From the NCBI GenBank assembly GCA_025355995.1, contig JANXYQ010000070.1, positions 1-46,748 of the forward strand: DNA of 46,748 bases. Reading direction: 5' to 3'. The position numbers were made by a program, and so were the translations under genes. The DNA comes from Spirochaetaceae bacterium. GTDB lineage: Bacteria; Spirochaetota; Spirochaetia; Treponematales; Rectinemataceae. Shown here piece by piece: positions 30,877-39,503 of the stretch. Numbering within the stretch: the stretch's first letter is position 1; every line of letters starts with the position of its first letter. Below the pieces are notes generated by a model. The model did not search any database. It had not been told where the DNA came from and saw only the letters and a program-made list of their open reading frames with translations.

Positions 30877-32865
30877 TCACTCCCGCTCGAAGACCGGGAT
30901 CCATCCGAGGGGGGCCTCGCACTCGAGATGGCGCCCGCCTTCCAGCGCCGCGCCCCCGCGGATGCTTCTCCATCGGCCCTTGGGCAAGTAGACGCTCCTC
31001 GACCGCAGCCCGGGGCCTAGGACGGGCGCGACCAGGTAGGAATCGCAGAACAGGAATTGGTCCTCGATCCTCCAGGCCTCGGCGTCCTCGGGATAGTCGA
31101 AGAAGAGGGGCCGCATCGGGGGAAGGCCCCTTTCGTGGGCGGCGCGCATCGCCTCGGCTATCCGCGGCTTCAGCCTTTCGCGCAGCTCGATATGCTCCAC
31201 GCAGATGCCGTACACCTCCTCGCCGTAGCTCCACACCTCGTTGGGGGCGCCGGAGCGGCAGCCCGCGCCGCCGCTCGAGCCGACCTGGGGCTGCCTGGGC
31301 TCGCGGTCGCCGTGGAGGCGCATGACCGGGCAGAAGGTTCCGTACTCAAACCAGCGCGCGAAGAGCTCACGGAACTCGGGATCGTTCGGATCGCCCCCGT
31401 GGAAGCCGCCTATATCGGTCGTCCACCAGGGAATGCCCGCGATGCCCATATTCAGTCCCGCGGCGAGCTGGCAACGCAGGCTCTTCCAGCTCGAGTGGAT
31501 GTCTCCGGACCAGACGAGGGCGCCGAAGCGCTGGCTCCCCGCCCAGGCGCAACGGATCAGGTTGATGATATTCTCCTGCCCCGCAGCCTCCATGCCCTCG
31601 AAGAAGGCCCTCGCGTACATGAGGGGATAGATGTTGCCGACGGCCAGGTCGGAGCCGAGATGGTAGCGGTAGTTGTCGAAGTCGTAGGCCGTGTACTCGG
31701 GCTCGGCCTCGTCGAGCCAGAATAGGCGAATGCCCTTGTCGTAGTAGTTCCGCTTGACCTTCCCCCAGACGTAGCCGCGGGCCGCGCCCTTGGTCGCGTC
31801 GAAATGGAGGGAGTTGCCCTGGAAGTCCATGGAGACGCGGATGCCCCGTTCGGTGCGGATGAGGTGGCCGAGATCGCGCATCTCGGCGAAATTCTCGCTG
31901 CGGTAATCCACCGTAGGCCAGACCGAGACCATGAGCTCGATGCCGAGGCCCTTGAGCTCCGCGACCATGGCCTCGGGGTCGGGCCAATAGGCCGGATCGA
32001 AGCGCCAATCCCCTTGGGTCGGCCAATGGAAGAAGTCGACCACGATTACGGAGATCGGGATGCCGCGGCGCTTATACTCGCGCGCGACGCCGAGCAGCTC
32101 CTCCTGGGTCTGGTAGCGCAGCTTGCACTGCCAGAATCCCATCGCGAAGTCGGGCATCATCGGCGCGTGGCCGGTAGCGCCGGTATAGCGCTCGAGGATC
32201 CCGGCTGGCTCGTCTGCGGCGGTCACCCAGTAGTCCAGGGCCTCGCTCGAGGAAGCGCGCCAGGTCGTGCCGTTTTTCGCAAAGGAAGCCCGGCCTATCG
32301 ATGGGTTGTTCCACAGGAAGCCGTAGCCGAGGCTCGAGAGGAAGAACGGCACGCTCGCCTGCGAGTTGCGCTGCGCGAGCTCGAGCTCGGTTCCCTTCAG
32401 GTCTAGGTAGGGCTGCTGGTATTGTCCCATGCCGTAGATGCGCTCTTCCGGCGCGAGGGACTCGAAGCGGGCCGCGATCTCGTAGTCGCCGCCTATGATG
32501 GGCCTGAACTCCCGGGCCTCGAGCTCGAGGGCGGAGCAGTCCCCGGACAGGATGTCTCTGCGGGTGCGCAGGGACTCCTCGAGTATCGGCTGTCCGCGCG
32601 CGCCGAAGAACGAGAGTTTCCCCGAGCGCGCGAGCTCGGCCCGGATCGCGCCGTTCGAGATCGAGGCGCCGCCGTCCGCGGTCTCGATCCTGACTGCCCC
32701 CGGGCCAAGGGCCGGGCGAGGGAGGAGGGCCCAGTCCTGTTCCGGCATGGCCGGCCCCTTGGTGGCCCGCACGCGCAGCGCGTCAGGACCCCAGGCCTCG
32801 ATCCGCAGGATCTCGTGGTCTTCCTCGCGCAAGAGAGCCTCGCCGATTCTATGGATTATCGCCAT
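30877..32865 (-). CDS. GH31 family alpha-glycosidase, alpha-xylosidase-like
   Basis: This 662-residue enzyme has the GH31 layout: an N-terminal beta-sandwich (to about 230), a TIM barrel and C-terminal beta domains. The catalytic nucleophile is Asp385 in LFWLDEAEPE and the acid/base is Asp455 in LVWSGDIHSSW. The substrate-pocket motif VIVVDFFHWPTQGDWRFDP and the GIPWWTTDIGGF loop are typical of YicI-like alpha-xylosidases. GAGGAGAG precedes the ATG, which overlaps the GH127 stop region by 17 bases. It lacks a signal peptide and so acts in the cytoplasm on imported oligosaccharides. Other alpha-linked sugars (glucose, galactose) are possible. It is the last gene of the transporter operon. Confidence 0.9.
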   Translation of the reverse strand: MAIIHRIGEALLREEDHEILRIEAWGPDALRVRATKGPAMPEQDWALLPRPALGPGAVRIETADGGASISNGAIRAELARSGKLSFFGARGQPILEESLRTRRDILSGDCSALELEAREFRPIIGGDYEIAARFESLAPEERIYGMGQYQQPYLDLKGTELELAQRNSQASVPFFLSSLGYGFLWNNPSIGRASFAKNGTTWRASSSEALDYWVTAADEPAGILERYTGATGHAPMMPDFAMGFWQCKLRYQTQEELLGVAREYKRRGIPISVIVVDFFHWPTQGDWRFDPAYWPDPEAMVAELKGLGIELMVSVWPTVDYRSENFAEMRDLGHLIRTERGIRVSMDFQGNSLHFDATKGAARGYVWGKVKRNYYDKGIRLFWLDEAEPEYTAYDFDNYRYHLGSDLAVGNIYPLMYARAFFEGMEAAGQENIINLIRCAWAGSQRFGALVWSGDIHSSWKSLRCQLAAGLNMGIAGIPWWTTDIGGFHGGDPNDPEFRELFARWFEYGTFCPVMRLHGDREPRQPQVGSSGGAGCRSGAPNEVWSYGEEVYGICVEHIELRERLKPRIAEAMRAAHERGLPPMRPLFFDYPEDAEAWRIEDQFLFCDSYLVAPVLGPGLRSRSVYLPKGRWRSIRGGAALEGGRHLECEAPLGWIPVFERE

Positions 32866-34699
32866 GATCGCTCTCCTCTATCTTCCAATAGATGCCATAA
32901 CGTCGGCGGTACTGCCGGAAATGCGGCGAGAACCGCAGCTCCCTGTTCGCGTTCCTCAGCGCGAACTCGAGCCCTCCGCCGAGCCGCTCGAAATTCGCCG
33001 AGGCGTTCTCTATCCACCTGTCCCTGGGGCCATGGCCGGCGTCGATGACGATGCGCTCGTCGGCATCGCCCTTCGACTCGGGCACCAGGACCTTGACGCC
33101 GTGCACGGTCGTCGTCATGTCCTCGTCTCCGAGGGCGGCGCTGAGGACGACTGGGCCATATTTGAAGGCGTAGACCCCGTCGCCGTCGGGCAGGGACCTG
33201 ACGGCGATCCGCATCGGGATCAGGACCTCGAGCCTATCGCCGTCGGCCCAGTCCCTGTCTACGATCGCGTAGCCCCCGAGCTCCGGCGCGGCGATGCCGG
33301 CGCCGTTGAGCCGAAGCTCGGGCTTCCCGGCCATCCAATCGGGGAGGCGCAGGCGCAATTCGAATTTTCCCCCGCCCTTCGCGGTGAACGCCGAGCTCGC
33401 TCCCTCCGGGATCGAGCTCTCCTGGATGACTTTCAGGCCCTTTTCGGCCCAATCGAAGGTCGAGCTCACGTAGAGATTGACGCATAGGGAGTCGCCTTCG
33501 CAGGCGTACAGGCCGTCGGAGAGGCTCGTGAAGTTCTCCGTCCCCGTGCCCGTGCAGCACCAGAAATGGTCGAAGGCCGAGCTGAAGACCTTGAAATAGC
33601 CAGTCGCCATGGGCTGGAAATACGTGGTCATGCCCGTCTCCGGATTCTGCGAGGACAGGATCGAATTAACGAAGGCATTCTCGTAGAAGTCCATGTATCT
33701 CTTGTCGCCGGTCAGGCCATAGAGCGCCTTCGTAAGCTTGAGCATGTTGTAGGCATTGCAGGTCTCGCAATTGACCTCGCTGCGCTCGTCGTCGAGGGCT
33801 CCGGCGGGTCCGAAATGCTCGTCGTCGCTGTTGCCTCCGGTGATATAGCTGTGGTCGAGCGCTACCATATCCCAGAAGCGCGCGGCCGACTCGAGATAGA
33901 ACGCCATATCCCCTTCGTCGCCGGCTCGTTCGAAATCGCGCTCGCCTATCTCGCGCCACGCGAGGTATCGATTCAGGGCGCCGAGGAATTTCGGGATGGT
34001 CGTGTTCGCGTGCCTGCCGTCCAGGACGTCGTCGCCGCGGCGGATGGCCTCGAACAGGGCGAGCTCGTCGAAGGCGTGGGCGGCGATCGCGTGCTTCCTC
34101 TTCCTCGTGAGCTTGTAGAGCTCGTACAGGCAATCGTTCATGCCCCCGTACTCGATCCCGAGCACCCTGGCGCGGGTCGCCTCGCTCCAAAGCGAGGTCC
34201 GCGCGTAGACCCAGTCGCCGAGCCTCGAGGCGCAGGCCAGAGCCCTGCCTATCCCGCAGATTTTGTGGGCCGAGACGAGGCCGGCGAGTATCTTGTGCAT
34301 CGTGTACCAGGGCACCCAGGCCTGAGTGAGGATATTCGTCTTGCCTGCCTCGACATTGTCGAATTGCAGGCGCCCCGGCACGCCGCCCGCCGTGGCGAAG
34401 AGGAAGCCGTCGTCCTGCTGCGCGTCGGCGAGCGCCTCGACGAGGGAGCTCGCGATCGATAGGAATTCGCCTTCCCCGCTGTCGCGGTATGCCTGCGCGA
34501 CCGCCGTCAGGTAATGGCCAGCGAAGTGGCCGGAGATGAGCGAAGTCTCCCATCCGCCGTATGTCCTCGCCTCGGTAGGGATGCCCGCCGTCCTGCGGAA
34601 GCCCGCCGCGAGGCGATCGACGTCGAATCGCCTCAGGTAGGCCTTCTCCTTCTCGAAGGCGTTCACGTAGTACGGATCCGTCAACGTTACCCTGTTCAC
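32849..34699 (-). CDS. GH127 family beta-L-arabinofuranosidase
   Basis: This 616-residue protein belongs to the former DUF1680 family. The zinc-thiolate site seen in Bifidobacterium HypBA1 is conserved: Glu312 and Cys314 in NCETCNAYNML and the Cys381-Cys382 pair in FWCCTGTGTEN, one of which is the nucleophile. Other marks are the (alpha/alpha)6-barrel motifs YGGWETSLISGHFAGHYL and EYGGMNDCLYELY, and C-terminal beta domains (LRLRLPDWMAGKPELRLNG). The start is GTG at 34697-34699 with AGGGGG 9 bases upstream. There is no signal peptide, so it acts in the cytoplasm. It would release terminal beta-L-arabinofuranose from plant glycoprotein or pectin side chains. The gene is sandwiched between the permease and GH31 genes of one operon. 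Confidence 0.92.
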   Translation of the reverse strand: MNRVTLTDPYYVNAFEKEKAYLRRFDVDRLAAGFRRTAGIPTEARTYGGWETSLISGHFAGHYLTAVAQAYRDSGEGEFLSIASSLVEALADAQQDDGFLFATAGGVPGRLQFDNVEAGKTNILTQAWVPWYTMHKILAGLVSAHKICGIGRALACASRLGDWVYARTSLWSEATRARVLGIEYGGMNDCLYELYKLTRKRKHAIAAHAFDELALFEAIRRGDDVLDGRHANTTIPKFLGALNRYLAWREIGERDFERAGDEGDMAFYLESAARFWDMVALDHSYITGGNSDDEHFGPAGALDDERSEVNCETCNAYNMLKLTKALYGLTGDKRYMDFYENAFVNSILSSQNPETGMTTYFQPMATGYFKVFSSAFDHFWCCTGTGTENFTSLSDGLYACEGDSLCVNLYVSSTFDWAEKGLKVIQESSIPEGASSAFTAKGGGKFELRLRLPDWMAGKPELRLNGAGIAAPELGGYAIVDRDWADGDRLEVLIPMRIAVRSLPDGDGVYAFKYGPVVLSAALGDEDMTTTVHGVKVLVPESKGDADERIVIDAGHGPRDRWIENASANFERLGGGLEFALRNANRELRFSPHFRQYRRRYGIYWKIEESDHGDNP

Positions 34700-34721
34700 C
34701 GAGGCGACCCCCTATGCTCGA

Positions 34722-35570
34722 CTATCCCTTGACCGCGCCGCTCGTCAGCCCGCTGATTATATACTTCTGCATGAAGACGAATATCGCGATGACCGGGATT
34801 ATGGTCACCACGGCGAAGGCCGTCAGGTAGCTCCATTTCGTGCCGTACTGACCCATGAAATTGAAGATGCCCGCGGTTATCGGACGCATCGCCTGATCCT
34901 GGAGGAAGGTCATCCCGTAGGCGAGGTCGCCCCAGCCGTAGAGGAAGGAGAAGACGGTGCATACGATCACGCCCGGGGAGGCGATAGGCAGGAAGATCAG
35001 GAGGAAGGCCGAGAAGCGGTTGCAGCCGTCGATCCGCGACGCGTCCTCGAGCTCCTTGGGTATGGAGGCGAAATAGCCTATCAGGATCAGGACCGAGAAG
35101 GGGATGCCGATCGTCGCGTCCGCGAGTATCGCGGAAAGCTGGGTATTGAGGAGTCGGGCGTTCTTGAAGATGATGAACATCGGGGTGAGGAGCACCGAGA
35201 CGGGCAGCATCTGCGTCACCAGGAAGCTCAGGATGAACAGCCGCTTGCCCTTGAAGCGGAAGCGCGCGATGCCGTACGAGGCCGGGATGGCCAGGACCAG
35301 GCAGATGAGCATCACGCAAGACGAGATCGCGAAGCTGTTCTTGAACGATTGGAACATGTTGAAGTCGCCGTGCTTCAGCTGCGCGAAGTAGGAGTCGGTA
35401 TTCAGGACCTGGGGGACGAGGGTCGGCGGGACCTTGAATATCTCGATCTCGGTCTTGAGCGAGGTGACGACCATCCAATAGAGCGGGAACATCAGCAGGG
35501 CGAACGCGAGCAGCGCCAGGACGCACAGGGAGAGGTTCCTGATCCTGTCGGAGGCCTTTCTCTCGGGCAT
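34722..35570 (-). CDS. Sugar ABC transporter permease, MalG type (second locus)
   Basis: This 282-residue CUT1 permease has about six transmembrane helices; the first is near residues 15-36 (LCVLALLAFALLMFPLYW). The EAA loop is SIPKELEDASRIDGCNRFSAF followed by LLIFLPIASPG. The C-terminus is SGLTSGAVKG. The start ATG at 35568-35570 shares one base with the stop of the MalF-type gene (TGATG), so translation is coupled; longer upstream reading is antisense-free shadow of that gene in another frame. It works with the 35570-36472 permease and the 36575-37780 binding protein. No ATPase gene lies in the operon. Confidence 0.92.
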   Translation of the reverse strand: MPERKASDRIRNLSLCVLALLAFALLMFPLYWMVVTSLKTEIEIFKVPPTLVPQVLNTDSYFAQLKHGDFNMFQSFKNSFAISSCVMLICLVLAIPASYGIARFRFKGKRLFILSFLVTQMLPVSVLLTPMFIIFKNARLLNTQLSAILADATIGIPFSVLILIGYFASIPKELEDASRIDGCNRFSAFLLIFLPIASPGVIVCTVFSFLYGWGDLAYGMTFLQDQAMRPITAGIFNFMGQYGTKWSYLTAFAVVTIIPVIAIFVFMQKYIISGLTSGAVKG

Positions 35571-36472
35571 CAATCGGTCTCCTTGTCGTCGTAGACGAAT
35601 TTCAGGTACGCGATGCTCACGACGAACAGGATCAGGAAGAGGATATTGGCGGTCGCGGCGCCCTGGCTGTATTTGAACAGCGTGAACGACAGCTTGTACG
35701 AATAGGTGGACAAGAGGTGCGTGGAGTTCACCGGACCGCCGTTCGTCATGACGAAGACCAGGTCGAAGACCTTGAATGTGTAGATGAAGCCCAGGATCAG
35801 CACCGATTCGATGACGCTCTTGAGCATTGGCAGGGTGATATGGAAGAAGGACTGCCGCCTGTTCGCGCCGTCGATCGACGCCGCCTCGAGGAGCTCGGGC
35901 GGGATCGTGGTCAGTCCGGTCGAGATGAGGATCATATTGAAGGGGATCCCGATCCAGGTGTTGGCGACGATCAGGGAGAGCATGGCCAGGCGGGGCTGGA
36001 GCAGCCACTCTATCGGCTGGCCTATGAGGCCGCAGGCTTGCAGGAACTGGTTCAGGATGCCCACGTTCGAGCTGAACATGAACTTGAACATCAAGGCCGT
36101 GACCGTCATCGGGATCATCCAGGGTATCATGAGGAGACCCCGGATCGGCCTCGCGATAGAGAAGTCCCGCCCGAGGAAGAGAGCGAGCGCGAATCCGATG
36201 ATGAACTGCAGGGCGATGCAGCAAACGGTGAACACGAAGGTATTGACGAGCGAGGGCAGCAGCACGCCGTCGCCGAGGAGCGTCCGGTAGTTCCGGATGC
36301 CGATGAAAGGCTTATGGGGCTTGTTGAGCGTCATCACCGTGACGTCCTGGAAGCTGAGGATGAAGTTGCTGATGATGGGGTACCCGACGAGGAGCAGCAT
36401 GTATATCGCCGCCGGGAGGACGAAGAGGTATCCGATGTTGCCTTGCCCGAAAAAGCGCTTGATGCGATTCAT
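35570..36472 (-). CDS. Sugar ABC transporter permease, MalF type (second locus)
   Basis: This 300-residue permease has a first helix near residues 14-36 (YLFVLPAAIYMLLLVGYP). The EAA loop is PPELLEAASIDGANRRQSF followed by HITLPMLKS, and the post-loop motif is FVMTNGGPVNSTHLLSTY. It belongs to the same CUT1 class as the permease at 5850-6737 but is clearly a different sequence. A 16-bp perfect hairpin lies in the leader between the binding-protein gene and this gene, the usual place for mRNA stabilisation or partial termination that keeps binding protein in excess of channel. The start ATG is at 36470-36472. Confidence 0.92.
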   Translation of the reverse strand: MNRIKRFFGQGNIGYLFVLPAAIYMLLLVGYPIISNFILSFQDVTVMTLNKPHKPFIGIRNYRTLLGDGVLLPSLVNTFVFTVCCIALQFIIGFALALFLGRDFSIARPIRGLLMIPWMIPMTVTALMFKFMFSSNVGILNQFLQACGLIGQPIEWLLQPRLAMLSLIVANTWIGIPFNMILISTGLTTIPPELLEAASIDGANRRQSFFHITLPMLKSVIESVLILGFIYTFKVFDLVFVMTNGGPVNSTHLLSTYSYKLSFTLFKYSQGAATANILFLILFVVSIAYLKFVYDDKETD

Positions 36473-36504
36473 TGCTTTCCCTACGCGCCAGGAGACTTAT
36501 GGCC

Positions 36505-36546
36505 CGACGGGAACGAAGGGCGCGTCGAGGCCCTTCGTTCCCGTCG
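36505..36546 (-). terminator. Perfect 16-bp intercistronic hairpin after the binding-protein gene
   Basis: CGACGGGAACGAAGGG at 36505-36520 is exactly complementary to 36531-36546 with a 10-base loop. It lies 28 bases after the binding-protein stop and about 32 bases before the permease start on the minus strand. No run of U follows the stem, so partial rho-independent termination is less likely than 3'-end protection of the upstream message. It is the longest perfect intergenic stem in the window. Confidence 0.72.
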
Positions 36547-36574
36547 CATTGCGTAACCGTTCTTAATCGGCGAT

Positions 36575-37780
36575 TTACTTGACTATCGCGTCGATGGTCT
36601 TCTGCGCCTTCGCGGCGGCGGCCTCGGGGGTGGCGATGCCCGTGAGACTCTCGTTCATCGCGAGGGATAGGGCGTCGGAGATCTCGGGCCAGCGGGGATG
36701 CGGGCCGCGGGGCTGGGCGGAGGCCATCTGCGCGGAGAAAACCTTCATGACGGCGTCATTGGCGAACTGACCGTCGGCCACGTCCTTGCGGGACGCGATG
36801 TAGCCGAAATCGTTGATGTAGGTCTTCATCTCGGCGGGACTCGCGGCGAACTTGAGGAAGGCGACGGCCTCGTCCACCTTGTCGCCCTTGACGACTCCGA
36901 AGTTCTCGCCGCCGAGGTCGGAGGCGGCCTTGGCGCCGACGGGGAGCGTCACGACGTTCCACTTCAGGTTGGGCGCCTGGGCGCGCATGGTGGGGACCTG
37001 CCAGGGACCGTTGACCATCATCGCGAGGTTCCCGGAGATGAACTGGTTCATGGTGTCGCCCTGGGTCCAGTTGATGACTTCCTTGGGCATCGCGCCGCTC
37101 TTGACGAGGTCGCGCATCAGGGCCAGGGCCCTGATCCCGTTGGGGTTGTTGATCTGGAACGAGGTGTTCCCGGAGCCCCAGAGCCAGCACAGGAAGCCGA
37201 AGGTGCCTTCCTCGTTCTGGACCGCGCTGATGCCGAAGCCGTGCACGTTGCCCTTGGTCGTCTTGAGGGCGACGCTCTTGAGCTCGTCCCAGGTCTTGGG
37301 GGGCTTGACGCCCGCGGCCTTCAGCATGTCCTCGTTGTAGTACAGGGAGAGGCAGTTGCTGCCGAAGGGAATGCCGTAGAGCCTCCCGTCCAGCTTGCAG
37401 GAATTGAGCGGCCCCGCGAAGTACTGCTTGAGGTCGGGCCAGGAAGCCAGCTTGTCGGTGATGTCGGCGAAGATGCCCATCCCGGCGTAGGAAGCGTGGT
37501 CGGGATTGTCGATGATCACGATATCGGGGAGCTCGGAGGCGGCGGCGCCGATGGAGAGCTGCTTCTTGAAGTCGGCGAAGGGGATGTACTTCGTGACGAC
37601 TTCGACCTTACCCTGAGAAGCGTTGAAATCCTTGCAGATCCTGGCCAGGGTTTCCTGGTGCTTCGGCGTTTCCCAGTAATTCCAGATCGTGACCGTCTTC
37701 TTGGACTGGGCGAACGCGCCGCCCGTGAACACCGCGCATGCAGCGAGCGTCACGATCGCGATCGCTAACCATTTCTTCAT
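36575..37780 (-). CDS. Sugar ABC transporter substrate-binding protein (second locus)
   Basis: This 401-residue family-1 extracellular binding protein has a signal peptide at about residues 1-24, cleaved near GGAFA-QS. The mature protein has TVTIWNYWETPKHQETL, PDIVIIDNPDHASYAGMG, YGIPFGSNCLSLYYNEDML and GNLAMMVNGPWQVP, all typical of sugar-binding CUT1 receptors. The ATG at 37778-37780 is preceded by AAGGAGG at 7 bases. It is the first gene of the second glycan operon, followed by the hairpin at 36505-36546, two permeases, GH127 and GH31. The likely ligand is an arabinose- or xylose-containing plant oligosaccharide, inferred from those enzymes. Confidence 0.93.
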   Translation of the reverse strand: MKKWLAIAIVTLAACAVFTGGAFAQSKKTVTIWNYWETPKHQETLARICKDFNASQGKVEVVTKYIPFADFKKQLSIGAAASELPDIVIIDNPDHASYAGMGIFADITDKLASWPDLKQYFAGPLNSCKLDGRLYGIPFGSNCLSLYYNEDMLKAAGVKPPKTWDELKSVALKTTKGNVHGFGISAVQNEEGTFGFLCWLWGSGNTSFQINNPNGIRALALMRDLVKSGAMPKEVINWTQGDTMNQFISGNLAMMVNGPWQVPTMRAQAPNLKWNVVTLPVGAKAASDLGGENFGVVKGDKVDEAVAFLKFAASPAEMKTYINDFGYIASRKDVADGQFANDAVMKVFSAQMASAQPRGPHPRWPEISDALSLAMNESLTGIATPEAAAAKAQKTIDAIVK

Positions 37781-37925
37781 ACACCGCCTCCTTGGTTCTT
37801 ACGTTTTGGGAGGACCGCTTGGCGGCCGCCCATTCGTTCGGGCCCCATGTTGATGCGTAAATTCCAAGGGCACAACGCGAAATATATTAATATAGGTGGA
37901 CAACTTTACTGTGGGCCATGCCTTC
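37781..37925 (-). promoter_or_regulatory. Intergenic control region of the second glycan operon
   Basis: This 145-base gap separates the yesN-like gene from the binding-protein gene. It carries an AT-rich palindrome ATATTAATAT at 37874-37883 in otherwise GC-rich sequence, which could hold the -10 region, and no clear matching -35 box. The TGACA element of the first operon is absent here. An activator-dependent promoter controlled by the YesN-like regulator is a reasonable guess. Confidence 0.4.
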
Positions 37926-39485
37926 TCATCGATTCTCCTTCCGGTAATCGGAGGGGCTCCGGCCAGTGACTTCCTTGAAGACCCGGCAGAAGTACTTCGA
38001 GTCCCGGTAGCCGACCCGCTCCCCGATGGCGTAGAGCCTCAGGCTCGTGCCCAGCAGCAGCTCCTTAGCCTTCCGGACCCGGTGGTCCCGTAGGTATGCG
38101 CTGAAGGTCATGCCGGTCTCGCGGTGGAACTGGGCGCTCAGGTACTCCGAGCTGACGCCGACCCTTCGCGCCACCTCGCTCAGCGATATCCCTTGCGAGT
38201 AGGATTCGCGGACGACGCTCCGCGCGCGGCGGACGACCGAGCCGCCGCCCGGCGCGGGTCCGTCCGCCCCGGCGGCGGCCTCGGCCGTCCGGGGGAGGAG
38301 CTCCAGCAGCGTCAGCGCGGCGCCTTCCAGCTCGGGCCAGGTCACCGCGAAGGTTATGCGCTCCAGGATATCCTGCTGTGCCAGGCCCGAGTACCTCTCG
38401 TACTCGATTTCCCGGGCGGTGCCGAGCGCGCTCCAATAGAAGCGCACCAGGGAATTCTTGATGTCCTTCGGAGAGTACGCCCGGTCGGCGCGCAGGTAAC
38501 CCAGGAATCCGAGTATCCCGGATTCGAATTTGCCGCGGTCCATCGAGCAGAGGGCGGAGCGGACCGAGCCCTCGATCGCGATGGGGTAGGGCAGCGGGAC
38601 GACCGGCGTCCGATCGGCCTCCGGCCATGCGATCATCGCCGCGTTCCCGAGGACGATATTCCAATCGAGGCAGGAGTCGACCCGCTTCGCGCCGTCGCGG
38701 AGGCCGTCGAGGCCGCTGAAGGCCCCCCATCCCACGCAGAGCGCGCCCCGCCCCCCTTCCTTGAGCCGCGGCGCGAAGCGGCCTTCGAACCAGGCGCGCG
38801 TCGATTCCTCGTCCTCGATGTTGAACGCAACGAGGAAGAGCCTGACGCTGCGGGGCGATTCCAGGATCCGGTACTCGAAGGCGGGCCGCTTCGCCAACAG
38901 GGCCTCCGCCCGCCCCAGGGTAGCCTGCCGGAGCGCGCCGTAGCCCGCCCCGAGGTAGATCGCGACGAGGGCGAAGCGGCCCGACGCGTCGACGCGGCAG
39001 TTACGCTCGAGGAAGGAGCGCAGCTCCCCGTCCACGGCCGCGCCGCCGAGGGCTATCGAATACAGGGCGCCTTCCAGGGAGAGCCCGTCATCCCGCTCCC
39101 TCGGCGCATCCTCGGCCCTTATCTCCGCCTCGACCTTCCTCAAGGACCGCGTCAGGTCGCCCACGTTGATCGGCTTGAGGAGGTACTCGCTCACCCCGAG
39201 CCCGATGGCTTGGCAGGCATACGAGAATTCGGAATATGCGCTCAGGATGATCGCCTTCACCTTCACCGAGCCTTCCTGCAGCCGCCGGAGCATCTCGAGG
39301 CCGTCGAGGTCGGGCATTCGCACGTCCGTGATCACGAGATCGGGCCTGCTTTCGGCGATCGTCCGGAGGCCCGCGAGGCCGTCAGCGGCCTCGCCGACGA
39401 TCTCGTATCCCGGGTCTATCTTGCGGATGAGTCTGGCCAATCCCTCGCGGATCCGCGGCTCGTCCTCGACTATCGCTATCCTCAT
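37926..39485 (-). CDS. YesN-type response regulator with AraC output domain
   Basis: This 519-residue response regulator has a REC domain (about 1-125) with EDE pocket residues, Asp54 in VITDVRMPD and LLKPINVGDL. A variable central region follows (about 130-400). The C-terminal AraC double HTH (about 415-517) has GISLSEVARRVGVSSEYLSAQFHRETG and YFCRVFKEVTGRSPSDYRK. Length and layout are those of full YesN proteins, unlike the short regulator at 4264-5010. It follows its kinase by 18 bases. It probably activates the adjacent binding-protein/permease/GH127/GH31 operon on sugar sensing. An Ala/Gly/Pro-rich linker lies near residues 395-410. Confidence 0.93.
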   Translation of the reverse strand: MRIAIVEDEPRIREGLARLIRKIDPGYEIVGEAADGLAGLRTIAESRPDLVITDVRMPDLDGLEMLRRLQEGSVKVKAIILSAYSEFSYACQAIGLGVSEYLLKPINVGDLTRSLRKVEAEIRAEDAPRERDDGLSLEGALYSIALGGAAVDGELRSFLERNCRVDASGRFALVAIYLGAGYGALRQATLGRAEALLAKRPAFEYRILESPRSVRLFLVAFNIEDEESTRAWFEGRFAPRLKEGGRGALCVGWGAFSGLDGLRDGAKRVDSCLDWNIVLGNAAMIAWPEADRTPVVPLPYPIAIEGSVRSALCSMDRGKFESGILGFLGYLRADRAYSPKDIKNSLVRFYWSALGTAREIEYERYSGLAQQDILERITFAVTWPELEGAALTLLELLPRTAEAAAGADGPAPGGGSVVRRARSVVRESYSQGISLSEVARRVGVSSEYLSAQFHRETGMTFSAYLRDHRVRKAKELLLGTSLRLYAIGERVGYRDSKYFCRVFKEVTGRSPSDYRKENR

Positions 39486-39503
39486 CCCGCTACTCCGAAG
39501 GCA

